A DNA stretch of 64,000 nucleotides from Termitomyces sp. T153 (taxonomy: Eukaryota; Basidiomycota; Agaricomycetes; Agaricales; Lyophyllaceae): positions 124,001-188,000 of the forward strand of contig JACKQL020000068.1 in assembly GCA_018296165.2 (NCBI GenBank), read 5' to 3'. Under the pieces are notes generated by a model. The model saw only the letters and a list, made by a program, of their open reading frames with translations, was not told the origin of the DNA and searched no databases. How positions within the stretch are numbered: the first letter of the stretch is position 1; each line of letters starts with the position of its first letter. The position numbers and the translations under genes are program-made. Positions 54,244-64,000 of this stretch are shown here, one piece after another.

Positions 54244-54872
54244 CGTCATGACCCATTCCATTCCCCCCTTCCCTTCAGCATTATCCAACCTCAGATTCTA
54301 CACAGTCCCTCTCTGGATCTCAGCCACACCCCCAGATCTCAGCCACAGTCCTGTTTCAGCCACATACAGGTTTTAGCCACCTCTAGGACCACTTTCCTGT
54401 TCCAGATCATTCCCACAGGCACAGATCACTTCCACCTGCCCAAGATCACTTCCAGGATTGCTTTTCTTGTTCCAGATCACTTCCTCATGACTTAGATCAC
54501 TTCCTGCTATGACTTAGATCACTTCCACCTGACTCAGATTACTTCCACCTGACTTAAATCACTTCCACTTGACTTAGATCACTTCCACTTGTGTTAGATC
54601 ACTCCCACCTGACTTAGATCACTTCCATCTTCTCCTTTTGGCAGTATCCTACACCTATATAAGGTCCCTTAGTCTGTAGCTACACTCCAGCCTTGACATT
54701 ACCTGATATCTTGTTTGTGTTCTGTTTTTATCTGATCTTCTCTCCATTCATTACTCACTCTCATTTCTTAGTTCCTTACTTTCTTTCCCTATTTACATAC
54801 TTGCTGTTGGCATCACCTCCCCAAGGTGGTTTTGGCTCCTGTAAGAGTCCCTCCAGGACTGTGGTTCTGACA
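54244..54872 (+). mobile_element. Solo LTR with an internal tandem repeat array
   Basis: GTCATGACCCATTCC... to ...GGTTCTGACA is flanked by ACATG at 54239-54243 and 54873-54877. It splits the gag frame (CSKHGH | PDRFTIFEQ region). The ends resemble LTR-B but the interior differs. It carries about a dozen diverged copies of GACTTAGATCACTTCCACCT (about 54405-54640) and a TATA-like CTATATAAGG (54656). Confidence 0.7.
54405..54640 (+). repeat. Tandem array of a roughly 20-base unit, consensus GACTTAGATCACTTCCACCT
   Basis: About a dozen diverged copies, some shortened, lie in the upstream part of the solo LTR just before its TATA-like box. LTR enhancers are often built from such repeats. Confidence 0.75.
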
Positions 54873-57131
54873 ACATGGCCATGTTTTGAGACTATAAACC
54901 TCTTCAACTGCATACACTGTGTCACAGAACATGTTGTGTGCATCCTGCATTGTTGAGGGCTGTACAAATTAATTGTACAATCCAAGGATCATGTCCTCAA
55001 ATCTCTAGTGGGACTGGGCCCTATTGACATGGATCACCTGTCATAGGTAGTATTTCAGTGCACCCACAGTGAGGAAGTCTATAAGGATCAGGACTTTCTT
55101 GCAATCACACCCATCTCCCCCATACTGAGCTACTACATAAAACATGCAGATGATCATTAGCCAATCCTCAAGTTCACTGAACTTGGCAGATCCAGCATAT
55201 GGAGTGATTGTCTTGGATGGATCACTCCTCCTAGGCTTGAGTCCTTCTGGGATCACCAGTTGGACAGCAAGCAACTGCTCCATCACTGCCCATAGATGAT
55301 TATGCATTGTCTGGCAGTGATACTCATGGGCCTCCTCCACTCCAGGAGTGGTGAAGCATCTACAATGTTGTGGTGGCATTGAAAACCACTATGGCTGCCT
55401 CTCTGGGAGGGCTGTAGTCCTTCTCACACCAGCTCTACAACCCTTGTCATCCTCTTCATCTGCTAGACCATTATCTAATCCATTTGGATCTGGTGGACCT
55501 CCTCCTTGGGGCAGTGATGATCCTTGACCAGGAAAAGGCAGTCCTCTTTGAGGTCCCCCACCAGCTCCACCTGGTCCAGGTGGTTCACAACAAGGTGTCA
55601 AGAGTGGAGTGGACATAGTATCACCTTCAGGTGATCCCCATTGTGGATCTACTCCACCCATTGCTTGGTTGCCAGACCAACTTGGGGGTGTGTTCCCTCC
55701 CTGGTCAGTTGGACATTGACATGCAGCAGGGCTACTCATAGTCCCAACATGCTTGTCTCCCAGGAGAGAGTGAGAATCTCACTCTTCCCTTTTTATGGGC
55801 CTTGTATGTTCTGGTGGAACACATATTCCTCAGGCCATGCATCATAGGTGGTATACCCCCAGAACACCACCTTGGTCATCCATGTAAGACTGCTCAAAGT
55901 CCTCCAGGTCACCATTGTGGAATTGCTGCAATGCAGTTCTATCTTCCCAGGTCAATGCCCAATGTGTTGACCCAGCAGTTCTCCAACACACCACAGGTTA
56001 CTCAATCATAATTACCAACCCAGCTTCTGTAGAAGCTAGGTCAGAAGCTACAATTGTGCCCATTGTAGCCTGTCTCTCACAGTATACTGGAGCCTGTCAT
56101 GCTGCATAGTCACACAGTGCCTCTCCAGGCTGCTGTGGCACTTGTAATATGGTCAATGCTTCATTGACTAGAGACAGTGGGGGTAATTGAGCCCCATCTA
56201 CAAACAGCAATGGCATTGCAGACAATGCCTGCAATACCTGTAACTTCTTCTGCTAGAGGTAGTCTGCTACCATCTGCACTAGAAAGATCTTATAAAGTTC
56301 CATTAACTTTACTAGGTCAGTTGGGATGATTGCCTCACCCAATAACCACTAGATTGCAATATGTTTAGCTACTCTCACAGCTAAACATTGCTGGGTTGAA
56401 GTCTTTGGGACCTCAACCTGATCTTGCCAGAATACCAACACCCTCCTATGGAGGATGTCATCTGGGTTCACTTCACCATCTGTATCCAAGGTGTCTCCAA
56501 CATCCTCTGGAATTGTCTCAATGATTGCTGAGGGACCCATTGTGTGTAGGCCCAGCATCAATCCTGCTTGCAAGCAAACAGGGCTGTGGACCCTGTGAGG
56601 AGCTTCTTCTTCACTCCTCAGCAGTGTAATCACCATTTAGGAGTCACTAAGACCTCCCACAGCCTCTAGGAAGGATCTCAATCCTTCCACTCACAGCACA
56701 GTAGGTGCATGCAAGGGATTCTTGCCTTTGCTTGCTGCCCCTGCTACACCCTCCAGCTCTACTATTGGGTACATTTGAGCAGAGGGCACTCAAGTGCCCT
56801 CCATTGTGGAGCTCATCCAACCACCCAAGGGTGGTAGAATAGGAGTAACTGCTGGCAGTCCTCCTGGCATCACTCCACTTTCTCTGCCTATGCCATGGTG
56901 TGACATGGCAACATCCACTGGTTCATGTGGAGCACTTTGCACTGTTCCATCAAACACTGGTTTGGACCTAGGCCCAAACACCTGACCTTCCATAGTCACC
57001 ACTGTGCCCATTGCAGAAGGTGTACATTGAAATTTTAATGTTCTGATTGTAATCCATGGCAGTGAACTTCTCTTTCAGAAGTTTGGCTTCTCACTCTGCA
57101 AATAAGCACACACTTGTTTGACTTAAAAAAA

Positions 57132-57353
57132 TGTAATGTTTCCATTACAGTTCATACAGCTTACAATTCACACCTTGTAAGTCAAAACCAGTCAATTGGT
57201 GTGGTCTACAAAGTATGAAGTAAGGCACTGCCTTATGTAATTACAATATGAGTAGTTAATGGTAGCATCATGTGATGCTACCTAATAATAATAATATACA
57301 TAAATTAATATAAATTGGTAGTGTTGCTGAGGGGTAATGTGTGCTCTGTTACA
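57132..57353 (-). repeat. 5' LTR of the minus-strand Gypsy-A element
   Basis: It reads TGTAATGTTTCC... to ...CTCTGTTACA on the plus strand (222 bases), with CATACTTTGTAGAC and ACATAAGGCAGTGCCTTAC on the minus strand. It is followed at 57354 by Plavaka coding sequence. Confidence 0.75.
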
Positions 57354-57715
57354 GTACCAGAGCAACATGTCTATAGTAAAGTATATACATCAAATGAATT
57401 TTTGAAGATGGAGAAGGACATTCCTCCAGACAAGGATGGTCTGGAATTCCTTTTATGCTATATTCTGATTCCACATGTCTTGCCAATTTTGGGACTGCAT
57501 CTCTTTGGCCACTATATATGTGGTTTGGTGAGCTTTACAAGTATATTCAATGTACTGAAATGTACTGTGAACAGCTCTTCTGCTAATCATCTTGCATACT
57601 TTCCATTGGTATGTTGTGATTTCTATTATTTGATCATGCCTCATTGTTTTTGGCTCTGTATCTTCCTGACTTGATTCAAGATCATTACAAAGAGCTGTTT
57701 AACACTACTGCTTCC
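57354..57715 (+). pseudogene. Plavaka-type transposase remnant, upstream part (right arm)
   Basis: VPEQHVYSKVYTSNEFLKME and DIPPDKDGLEF (about 57354-57450), then decayed frames to LDSRSLQRAV-type sequence, match the Plavaka region that begins with a Y(T/S)S-EF motif followed by the surface segment before the DDE core. The LTR of Gypsy-A sits directly before it, and the Gypsy-C element splits it at 57715. The left arm lacks the first 240 bases. Confidence 0.55.
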
Positions 57716-58077
57716 TGTAAGGGCAACCTCCAGAGTGACAGACTGGAGTCACACAGCTAGCAGAGGGGAATCTGAAGTATATTAGCAGACAATACAAATC
57801 AGTAACTAATCACCTAGCAGAGGGAAATCCAAAGAGAACAAGTCTAAGGAACCCTGCTGCTTGGTGCAGTGCATCAGCAGATGGTGGAGGCATGGGAACT
57901 ACTGTACAGGTGACCAGAGCTACTCCTAACCCTAGGGCAATGGTTGCTGAGGTAATATGGAGAACTCCAAAGTTCTCCAGAGATCTCTGGGGTTCTGGAA
58001 AGAGCCCTGGAGACATTGAATGAGCTGCAGAGGTGCTAGAACTAGTCACAGAAATTGGAAATGGAAGTCCCCTGACA
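57716..58077 (-). repeat. 3' LTR of Gypsy-C
   Basis: 362 bases, TGTAAGGGCAACC to CCCCTGACA on the plus strand. A polypurine tract, AGAGGGGGGGTGA (minus strand), lies next to it at 58078-58092. Confidence 0.85.
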
Positions 58078-58179
58078 TCACCCCCCCTCTAGCATGCAGT
58101 GTCTCAATGCATGGGGTAGAAGAAGTCCCTGATTGCTTGGTCCACTGGCAAAATAGGGTAGATTCCTTGTATGGTGCAT

Positions 58180-59400
58180 GGCATGTCTGGATGTCTCCAG
58201 TGGAACTCCTTAACAAATCCAGGGGCATGTACATTCTCCCATGGCTCCCAGGAAATATCCTCAATTGTGTAGCCTTTCCACTTTACCTTGTACTGTAGTC
58301 ATCTCTGGAATAAATGGCTGTCCAGGATTTCTTCCACTTTGTACTCTTCATTGTTGTTGACTACCACTGGGGGCAGCAGAGGTGGTGGATGTCACCCTGG
58401 AATAGGATCTTTAGGGGCTGGGATAAGTTTGACCACATTGAACACTAGATGAAGCTGGCGCATCCCTGCAGGGAGTCAGAGTTGATAGGCCAAGGGTCCT
58501 ACCTGTCATTCCACTGTGAATGACCCTAACTGGCAGTGTGACTGCTTCTTTGAGGGATGGGTGGTCATAATGTCAGAGGCATCTAGGTAGACTCAATCCC
58601 TGGGCTGATATCTGCGCTCCATGGTCCTCTCATAGTCATAGTATTGTGCCATGTCATCTTTTGCCTTTGCCAGTGCAGCCTGGGCCTCTTCTTGTAACCT
58701 CTTCATCCAGTCCACAAAATTCATTTACTGCCTCATTCTCCAAGGGTTGGGCCTGAGGTCAAAACCCATGTGTGGGTGCTGTCCAGTGTCAAGAAAGAAT
58801 GAGGAAAATTGGGTGGACACATGAACATGGTTGTTGTACTGGAATTCAGCATTGAGGAGGAGTTCATCCCAGTCATCTTGGCACTTGTTGCAGAAGAGGC
58901 AGAGATACTGTTCCAACTCCTGGTTTACATGCTCCATCTGGCTGTTGGACTGTGGATGGTAGGCAGTGGTGGTGTGGAGCTTTACTCTGAGCAGTTGGTA
59001 GAGCTTACAGGTGAGCTCCACCACAAATTGCAGTCCCCAATCCAAGACATAGGTGTTGGAGAGGCCATGGAGCTTCCAGATGTTCCTCTGGTACAGGTTT
59101 GCAGCACCCATGGTGGAGCAAGTGGTGTGGAGCAGAATGAAGTGTGCTTGCTTGCTATATAGGTCTACCACCACTATGATTGCATCATAACTGTGGGCAT
59201 TGGGGAGCTCTACAATGAAGTCCATGGATGCCACACTCCATTGTTCTATGGGCACCAGTAGTGGGTATAACTGTCCATAGGGGAGTCAGCATTGGGGCTT
59301 GGTCTGGAGGCAGAGATTGCAGGTACTGGTGTAGGACCTAATGTACTGGGACATCTGGGGCCACCAATAGTTCTGTAATACTAGCTCCAGTCTCTTCCAC
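58180..59400 (-). pseudogene. Gypsy-C integrase with chromodomain
   Basis: A 176-codon frame (58725-59255) has VASMDFIVELPNAHSYDAII with the first Asp, VLDWGLQFVVELTCKLY where the second Asp is expected, and AYHPQSNSQMEHVNQELEQY with the Glu of the DDE triad. Upstream, a zinc region ends in CNLCLQTKPQC (about 59320). Downstream, in other frames, a chromodomain reads YKVKWKGYTIEDISWEPWEN (about 58290-58230). Frameshifts separate the parts. Integrase and chromodomain insert element DNA at marked chromatin. Confidence 0.75.
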
Positions 59401-59679
59401 TGCCCAGGGTGCCCTGCAATGCAAGAGTCATGGTGTTGCTCCACAATCCTCCAATGGAGCTCTGGGATGTTGGGGACATAGATATGGTCTCAGAAGGTCA
59501 AGATTCTGTCTCAGAGAGCGCATTCATCAGCACAGACTGCCTTAACACCAGTAGCATGCCCTGACTTCAGCATCCAAGCAGCCTGCACCACAAGCTCCTC
59601 CTATTGACCATCCCTATTACTCTGTCGGATGTCCTGGAGAATGTCTGCCTCTGCTCCATTGACAACTAGGCCCTCCATG

Positions 59680-60162
59680 GCTCAGATTGCAAACAATTTG
59701 GGGTGGAGGAGCATGATATTACTGTTATCCTCTTCCCCTGTTCCATGGTCTGCCCTCCAAGACAGGGCATCTGGTTTCCCCATGCTCCAGCCAGGCTTGT
59801 GGTGCAAGGAGAAGTCAAAGTTGGCAAGGTAGAGGGACCATTGGGCCTGCTGGCAATTGAGCTTCTTGGCTGTCCAGAAGTATTCAAGGTTCTTGTGATC
59901 TGTCCAGACCTTGAACTTGTGCCATGTGCCTTCCAAGAAGTGCCACCACTCCTCAAACAACTGGATGATGGCCAACGTCTCCTTGTTGTGGATCTTGTAG
60001 TTCCACTCCACTGCATTCAGGCTTTTGGAGTAAAAGGCCACCAGGTGCCACTTCCCATCTTCTGGAGATTGCTGTGAGAGCACCACCCCAGTGGCAAAGT
60101 CAGAGCTGTCAGCCTCTATGCAGAAGGGAGAGTTGTCATCTGGGAAGAGGAGAACAGGTCTG
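59680..60162 (-). pseudogene. Gypsy-C RNase H, truncated at its 5' end
   Basis: PVLLFPDDNSPFCIEADSSD with the first catalytic Asp, FYSKSLNAVEWNYKIHNKE with the Glu, VWTDHKNLEYF with the next Asp, and FDFSLHHKPGWSMGKPDALS form a nearly complete Gypsy RNase H. It starts at the LTR border (60162), so RT is missing. This frame is open for about 160 codons, better preserved than Gypsy-A. Confidence 0.8.
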
Positions 60163-60512
60163 TGTAAGGGCAACCTCTGGAGCAATGGATCAGAGTCATG
60201 TGGCTAGCAGAGGGGAATCCAAAGTATATTAGCAGAGTAGACAATAATACAAATCAGTAACTAATCACCTAGCAGAGGGGAATCCAAAGAGAACAAGTCT
60301 AAGGATCCCTGCCACTTGGCGCAGTGCATCAGCAGGCAGTGGAGGCATGGGAACTACTGTACAGGTGACCAGAGCTACTCCCAACCCTAGGGCAATGGTT
60401 GCTGAGGTAATACAGAGAACTCTGGGGCTCTTTCCAGAACCCCAGAGATGTCAAACAAGCTGTGGAGGTGCTGGAACCAGTCACAGAGGTTGGAAATGGA
60501 AGTCCCCTGACA
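60163..60512 (-). repeat. 5' LTR of Gypsy-C
   Basis: 350 bases, closely related to 57716-58077. A repeated CTAGCAGAGGGGAATCC-type motif occurs twice inside each LTR. Confidence 0.85.
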
Positions 60513-61440
60513 CTTCCAAGTCTATTTTGACACACCTCAAAAGAGAGTTGATGCATTCAGCTCAGAAAGTTCTCCTCACAGATGAATTCAGACATATTTA
60601 CAAGCATGGTACTGTCTTGATGTGTAGTGATGGTATTCATCAAAGACTGTATCCTTGTTTCTTTGCTATTCTGCAGATGATCCAGAAAGGTATGTTGTAT
60701 TAGACTTGTTTCTTCTTTTAGTTTGTAAAGCAATTTTTCTTAAGAGCACTGTTGGTTGGTATCAAGCAAATGGGGTCTTACTTCTGTGCAGTGTGCCAAT
60801 CTCAAGTCATGTGTGTTGGCACAAAGCTTCATGATATTATTTGGTCACAAAATCCTTGGACAGATAGTGAAGCACATAAAGGTCAAATCCTGAAAGCAAG
60901 AAAACATATTTTCTCAAGGAGATATGCTGCAACAAGCAAAGCAACTGATGGCATTCTTGGTGAATCTCTTGTGCCAATTGAGGTCAGGAATTGACCAAGT
61001 CTTATACCAATGATACTTACTATATCTGCTCAGAATGCATTTTCACAGCTGCTTTTGCCAAATAAAGAAAATTACTTGGATATATTTGTTCCTTACCTCA
61101 TGCATGAGTCTGAACTTAGTGTTTGGAAGCAAGTTTTTACACATATTATTATTGAAATTTTGCATACATATGGCTTTAATTCTGTTGCCAAATTGGATCT
61201 GCAGTAAGAACTCTGCTCATCATAATCTGATTCTATCTTGATTTTATATTAGCTATTGTAAAATAGCACCTTTTGGTCTATTGACTATATAAAAGTTTCA
61301 CAACAATATTTCTGAAATGCATAGTTTTGCTGCTTGGGATTTTGAGAATTTATTGCAGGTATGCCATTACATATTTTTCTAGTATCTATCCAAGACTCTC
61401 TTGATAAGAATGCAGCTCTATGCTTTGAAGGACTTTTTTG
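60513..61440 (+). pseudogene. Plavaka-type transposase remnant, downstream part (right arm)
   Basis: In order: LKRELMHSAQKVLLTDEFRH and GTVLMCSDGIHQRLYPC (60534-60660), a Cys-containing block, GSYFCAVCQSQVMCVGTKLH and ARKHIFSRRYAATSKATDGI (60770-60955), then AFSQLLLPNKENYLDIFVPY and MHESELSVWKQVFTHIIIEI (61030-61160). The C-x-x-C insert and the LMHE-E-VWK helix are typical of Plavaka transposases. At least two frame changes and a TGA (60992) break it. The sequence ends at about 61440 in LTR-B-like sequence, a junction shared with the left arm. Confidence 0.65.
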
Positions 61441-62153
61441 ATGAACTATGCAAGTAATGGGAGTGGGACCAGGGTTTGATGGGCAATCAGATGGGGTTGA
61501 TGGGTTCCAGGGCCAAGCATAGGACAAGGTCCAGAGTTAGATAGGAATGTATAGAGTTATGGAGATATGGACAGAGATTGGAGCAGAGATAGAGTTGAAA
61601 GGAGATCAGGCACATGTGAAAGGAAACTGAGGCAGACAAGACAAGACAGAGTCAAGACAAGATAGGGATGAGAACAAGATAGAATTGAGAATGATACAAG
61701 GCAAGAACAGAACATGAGATAGAAAGTAGAGACAAAACCAGGAAATGAGATGTAACAGAACACAATCATAAGTAATATCAAGGCTACCATAGTAGATATT
61801 ACTCTACAACTTCAATACTCACTACTGAGCCTCCTCTGGGGACTGCAGGTCTGATGGTGGGGCTTGTTGGAGCTGCATGTGTTGGACAGGTGTTGGGTTT
61901 GATTTGGCAGGCCATGGTGACACACTGGTGTGGGTCTGTAATGTGTGCTGGGGTTCAGAGGGAGCATAGAGATTCCTGGGAGCTTGATGGGGGTCAGGGG
62001 AGTGATGGGGCCTGTGAGGGGGCCATCAGGGTTTGCTGGGGGAATGTCAAGTTTGGGCAGAGGTCAGGGTAGGTCAAGAGGGTGTTGATGGGTACTCTGG
62101 GGTGTTAGAGTTGCTCAGAGAGAGGTCCAGAGGTCTAGGGATGGGTCATGACA
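61441..62153 (-). repeat. LTR-B fragment
   Basis: It runs from a CAAGTAATGGGAG-type segment to GGGATGGGTCATGACA, as in the second part of the LTR at 26832-27886. The other end is missing at the Plavaka junction. It sits in Gypsy-A gag sequence that starts at 62154. Confidence 0.65.
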
Positions 62154-62960
62154 CAGTGGAGTGATGCCAGAAGGGCTCCTAGCAGCCACTCCCATCTGAC
62201 CAGTTGTAACTGGCCCAGGAGGTATTGCCACTGAGGGCACTTGAGTGCCTTCTGCCAGATTATACCTAAAGGTAGGACCAAAATGGTCTGCTGTGCTAGC
62301 AAGCAAAGGGAAAAATCCTTTGTATGCACCCACAGGATTACAGGTGGAAGGCCTACGTCAGGAGTCCCCTGTATTGACTACTCTGATGAGGAGTAGTGAT
62401 GGAGAGACTCACAGGGCAAGGGGCCCTGCATGATCTTGAATCAAGTGTAATCTGGTCAGTGATACCTCTAATATGGATGGTAAAGGTGAAGCCATCCCTG
62501 AGGACATCCTCTGCCAGAGGGTGCTGGTGTTCTGGCAAAGCCAGGTTGAGGCCACTAAGGCCTGAACACAACAGCACTTAGCTGCAAGCATGGCTAAGCA
62601 TATAGCATTCCAACACTCACTAGGAGATGGGATTATCCCAATGGACCCTGTAAAGTTCATGAAATTTGACATGATCTTTCTAGCACAGGAGACAGTTGAC
62701 TACTTCCAGCAAAAGAAGTTGTAAGGATCTCAGACATGCTTGGTGGTCCCATCACCATTCACAGGGGTTGCCCTGCTACCCACACTTTCCCCAGTTGATG
62801 AGGCATTGACAATCCTACAGGTACCATAACAGCCTGGGGTTCCATCTCTTCCTGCAATGCTCACCCAAAAACTTGAAGAACTCACACCATTGCTCCCTTT
62901 CCCATCCTTATCAAGTCATTGCCTTAAGTCATTGCCTTGAATTAACTGAACAGGCAAGTG
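62154..62960 (+). pseudogene. Gypsy-A gag N-terminal fragment
   Basis: Frames match the gag start of elements 1 and 3: VMPEGLLAATPI-like sequence, ASKGKNPLYAPTGLQVEGLR (62300-62355) and CWCSGKARLRP/VLVFWQSQ-type sequence near 62525. It is interrupted by many stops and is CpG-poor. It probably belongs to a copy lost on both sides. Confidence 0.5.
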
Positions 62961-63448
62961 AGTGGGGGGTTGCCCAGGGATGATTGAGCCAATGATTAGA
63001 TCACTGTCATCGTTCCCTCTTTCACCCTTTCATATTTCACATTTCACAATTTATTGCACATTGTTCTATTTTTCTTAAATGGTTGCAGACTCCAGTCAGG
63101 ACAACCTTGTTGTCTTACACTGCACTTGCAGGTATGTATCAACTCCTGTTGACCAACATCGTCTCACACTGCACTCGCAGCGCTTTGATTGCATTACATC
63201 ATGCATTTCTTATCCTCACCTATTGGACCCACCAGGTACACGGGGCAGGCAGGTTTGAGGCAAAGGTATAGATTCCATTGTATAGACTCGCATACAGTGC
63301 ATCTCATCCTGTATCCAATCTTGGTTTCTGTGATACATAGAACTGTATAGTAATGTATAGTAAGGTTTGACCATATGATGGCCAATGCTTACCATAATAG
63401 GTAACCCGATGCAGCCAGTCTTTTCCAAACTCCCCCTGAGTGGTCACA
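62961..63448. other. Unassigned sequence next to a Copia gag
   Basis: CpG becomes normal from about 63150. A repeated ACACTGCACT(T/C)GCAG motif occurs near 63116 and 63166. It may be part of the Copia element that continues past the window edge, but no LTR ends are evident. Confidence 0.35.
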
Positions 63449-63934
63449 TCATGTAGAATAGAAAGATAATAAAGTGATATAAAGGAACAAACTTTTGGTT
63501 ATGCTCCCCCTAAGTATGAGCTCCCCCTGGAATGCAAGGGTCCTGATGTTCTGGGCTGAAATGACAGCCGAATTTGCTTGTGGGGCGGCGGCGGCAGTGG
63601 GCACTTCGGGAACAGTCTTGGTACATTTGCTCTGATAGTGTCCCATCTTCTGACACTTGAAGCACCTGATCGTTGATCGGTCCCGTTTTGGTTTTGTGTG
63701 CGTGAGAAGTGCAGTGGCAGTATTACGGCCTTCAGCAGTGGTGACATCAGCACGTTGATGTGTTTCCTCATTCAGGACACGTCCAATCACAAAATTGACG
63801 TTATGTGATAGTGGGTGTGCGTTGAGTGATACAATGAGTGAGTTGTAAGTCTGAGGGAATGAACCAATTAAAACAGCAATTGTGAGTGCATCAGATTGAA
63901 TTAACCAGTCAGACTCAAGGTACGCTCGTTCCCC
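63449..63934 (-). pseudogene. Copia gag with zinc knuckle (younger element, cut by the window edge)
   Basis: The minus strand gives VLIGSFPQTYNSLIVSLNAH (about 63880-63820), FVIGRVLNEETHQ, and an intact CCHC knuckle, CFKCQKMGHYQSKC (about 63665-63625), followed by an Ala/Pro-rich tail. This is the C-terminal part of a Ty1/Copia gag. A TAA in frame at 63937-63935 separates it from further gag-like sequence toward the edge, so it is either a frameshifted copy or a stop-interrupted one. CpG is retained, which suggests a more recent insertion than the Copia element at 24466. Confidence 0.6.
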
Positions 63935-64000
63935 TTATGACCAAGAACAAGTGTATTCTTTCCACTTTCGTAAATCCACAATTTGAGATATAAGAAATGA

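Larger units (their letters stand above)
53526..57011 (-). pseudogene. Gypsy-A gag (minus-strand element)
   Basis: From 57011 downwards: MGTVVTMEGQVFGPRSKP; RVLVFWQDQVEVPKTSTQQ (about 56450-56390); a Gly/Pro-rich linker (55739-55389); the gag core (55379-55041 and 54960 downwards); then, beyond an inserted solo LTR, IFEQFLEGIPSDMLVTLI and the zinc knuckle CYKCRKVGHLACKC (about 53750-53710). The last piece is a 238-codon frame (53526-54242). Protease and RT are missing. Confidence 0.7.
57716..60512 (-). mobile_element. Ty3/Gypsy chromovirus C (internally deleted) inserted in Plavaka
   Basis: LTRs at 57716-58077 and 60163-60512 start TGTAAGGGCAACC and end CCCCTGACA, with CTTCC at 57711-57715 and 60513-60517. 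The matching unoccupied site in the left arm is at about 16350-16365. The minus strand carries a polypurine tract (58092-58078), chromodomain, integrase and RNase H. The 5' LTR joins directly to RNase H, so gag, protease and RT are deleted. Confidence 0.9.
45951..61455. repeat. Right arm of the large inverted duplication, expanded by Gypsy insertions
   Basis: Reverse-complement partner of 15421-23622. The collinear part runs from 45951 to about 52555. The Plavaka part resumes at about 57590 and again after 60513. The intervening material is a Gypsy-A minus-strand element with associated fragments (52751-57353) and a third Gypsy element (57716-60512). The arms differ by scattered substitutions and by indels of 9, 59 and about 478 bases. 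Confidence 0.9.

Noticed and set aside
54405..54640. Regularly repeated 20-base units considered as a CRISPR-like array
   Set aside because: The units are contiguous with no unique spacers, lie in a solo LTR, and the genome is eukaryotic.

Overview
The window reads as nuclear DNA of a filamentous basidiomycete, most likely an agaricomycete. Supporting this are short spliced introns of 50-66 bases in a gene for a small HsbA-type secreted protein, a tropomyosin-like coiled-coil gene, Plavaka-type transposase remnants, Ty3/Gypsy chromoviruses and Ty1/Copia elements. I see no bacterial genes, rRNA or CRISPR. Almost all the sequence outside a few islands lacks CG dinucleotides and is rich in TG/CA, the pattern left by deamination of methylated CpG in old silenced repeats. 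The islands that keep CpG (about 16.9-22.7 kb, 23.65-24.37 kb, 43.44-44.40 kb, 46.9-52.3 kb and 63.1-64.0 kb) are single-copy-like genes or younger insertions.

Layout: 0-11.2 kb is a nest of one Gypsy family (called Gypsy-A here) and long LTRs of a second family (LTR-B). Gypsy-A element 1 (621-9114) carries gag, integrase-chromodomain and a long unrecognised open frame after pol, which is interrupted by an 877-base foldback MITE. 11.2-14.2 kb holds relics of two host metabolic genes: exopolyphosphatase (PPX1-like) and myo-inositol-1-phosphate synthase (INO1-like). The second is split by a SINE-like element. 15.4-23.6 kb is one arm of a large inverted duplication with Plavaka remains, a cluster of tRNA-Gly-derived units, an HsbA-type gene and a tandem tropomyosin-like gene. 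24.5-32.6 kb is a decayed Copia element with three further insertions. 33.6-36.4 kb is a reversed fragment of the extra Gypsy-A frame. 36.4-45.8 kb is Gypsy-A element 3, the best preserved copy (gag, protease, RT, RNase H, part of the extra frame, two LTRs), interrupted by a TA-flanked MITE and a young solo LTR-B. 45.95-61.4 kb is the second arm of the inverted duplication, expanded by Gypsy insertions at 52.75-57.35 and 57.72-60.51 kb. 61.4-64 kb has more LTR-B and Gypsy-A gag, then the gag of a younger Copia element at the edge.

The genes likely to work are few: two near-identical HsbA-type secreted proteins, one or two tropomyosin-like coiled-coil proteins, and one well-formed intron-containing tRNA-Gly(UCC). 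Everything else is mobile-element debris. Nested insertions with exact target-site duplications, several with an empty site visible elsewhere in the window, allow a relative history. The less usual features are the long extra frame carried by Gypsy-A, recombination between tRNA-like units inside the duplicated arms, and captured host-gene relics eroded by CpG decay.
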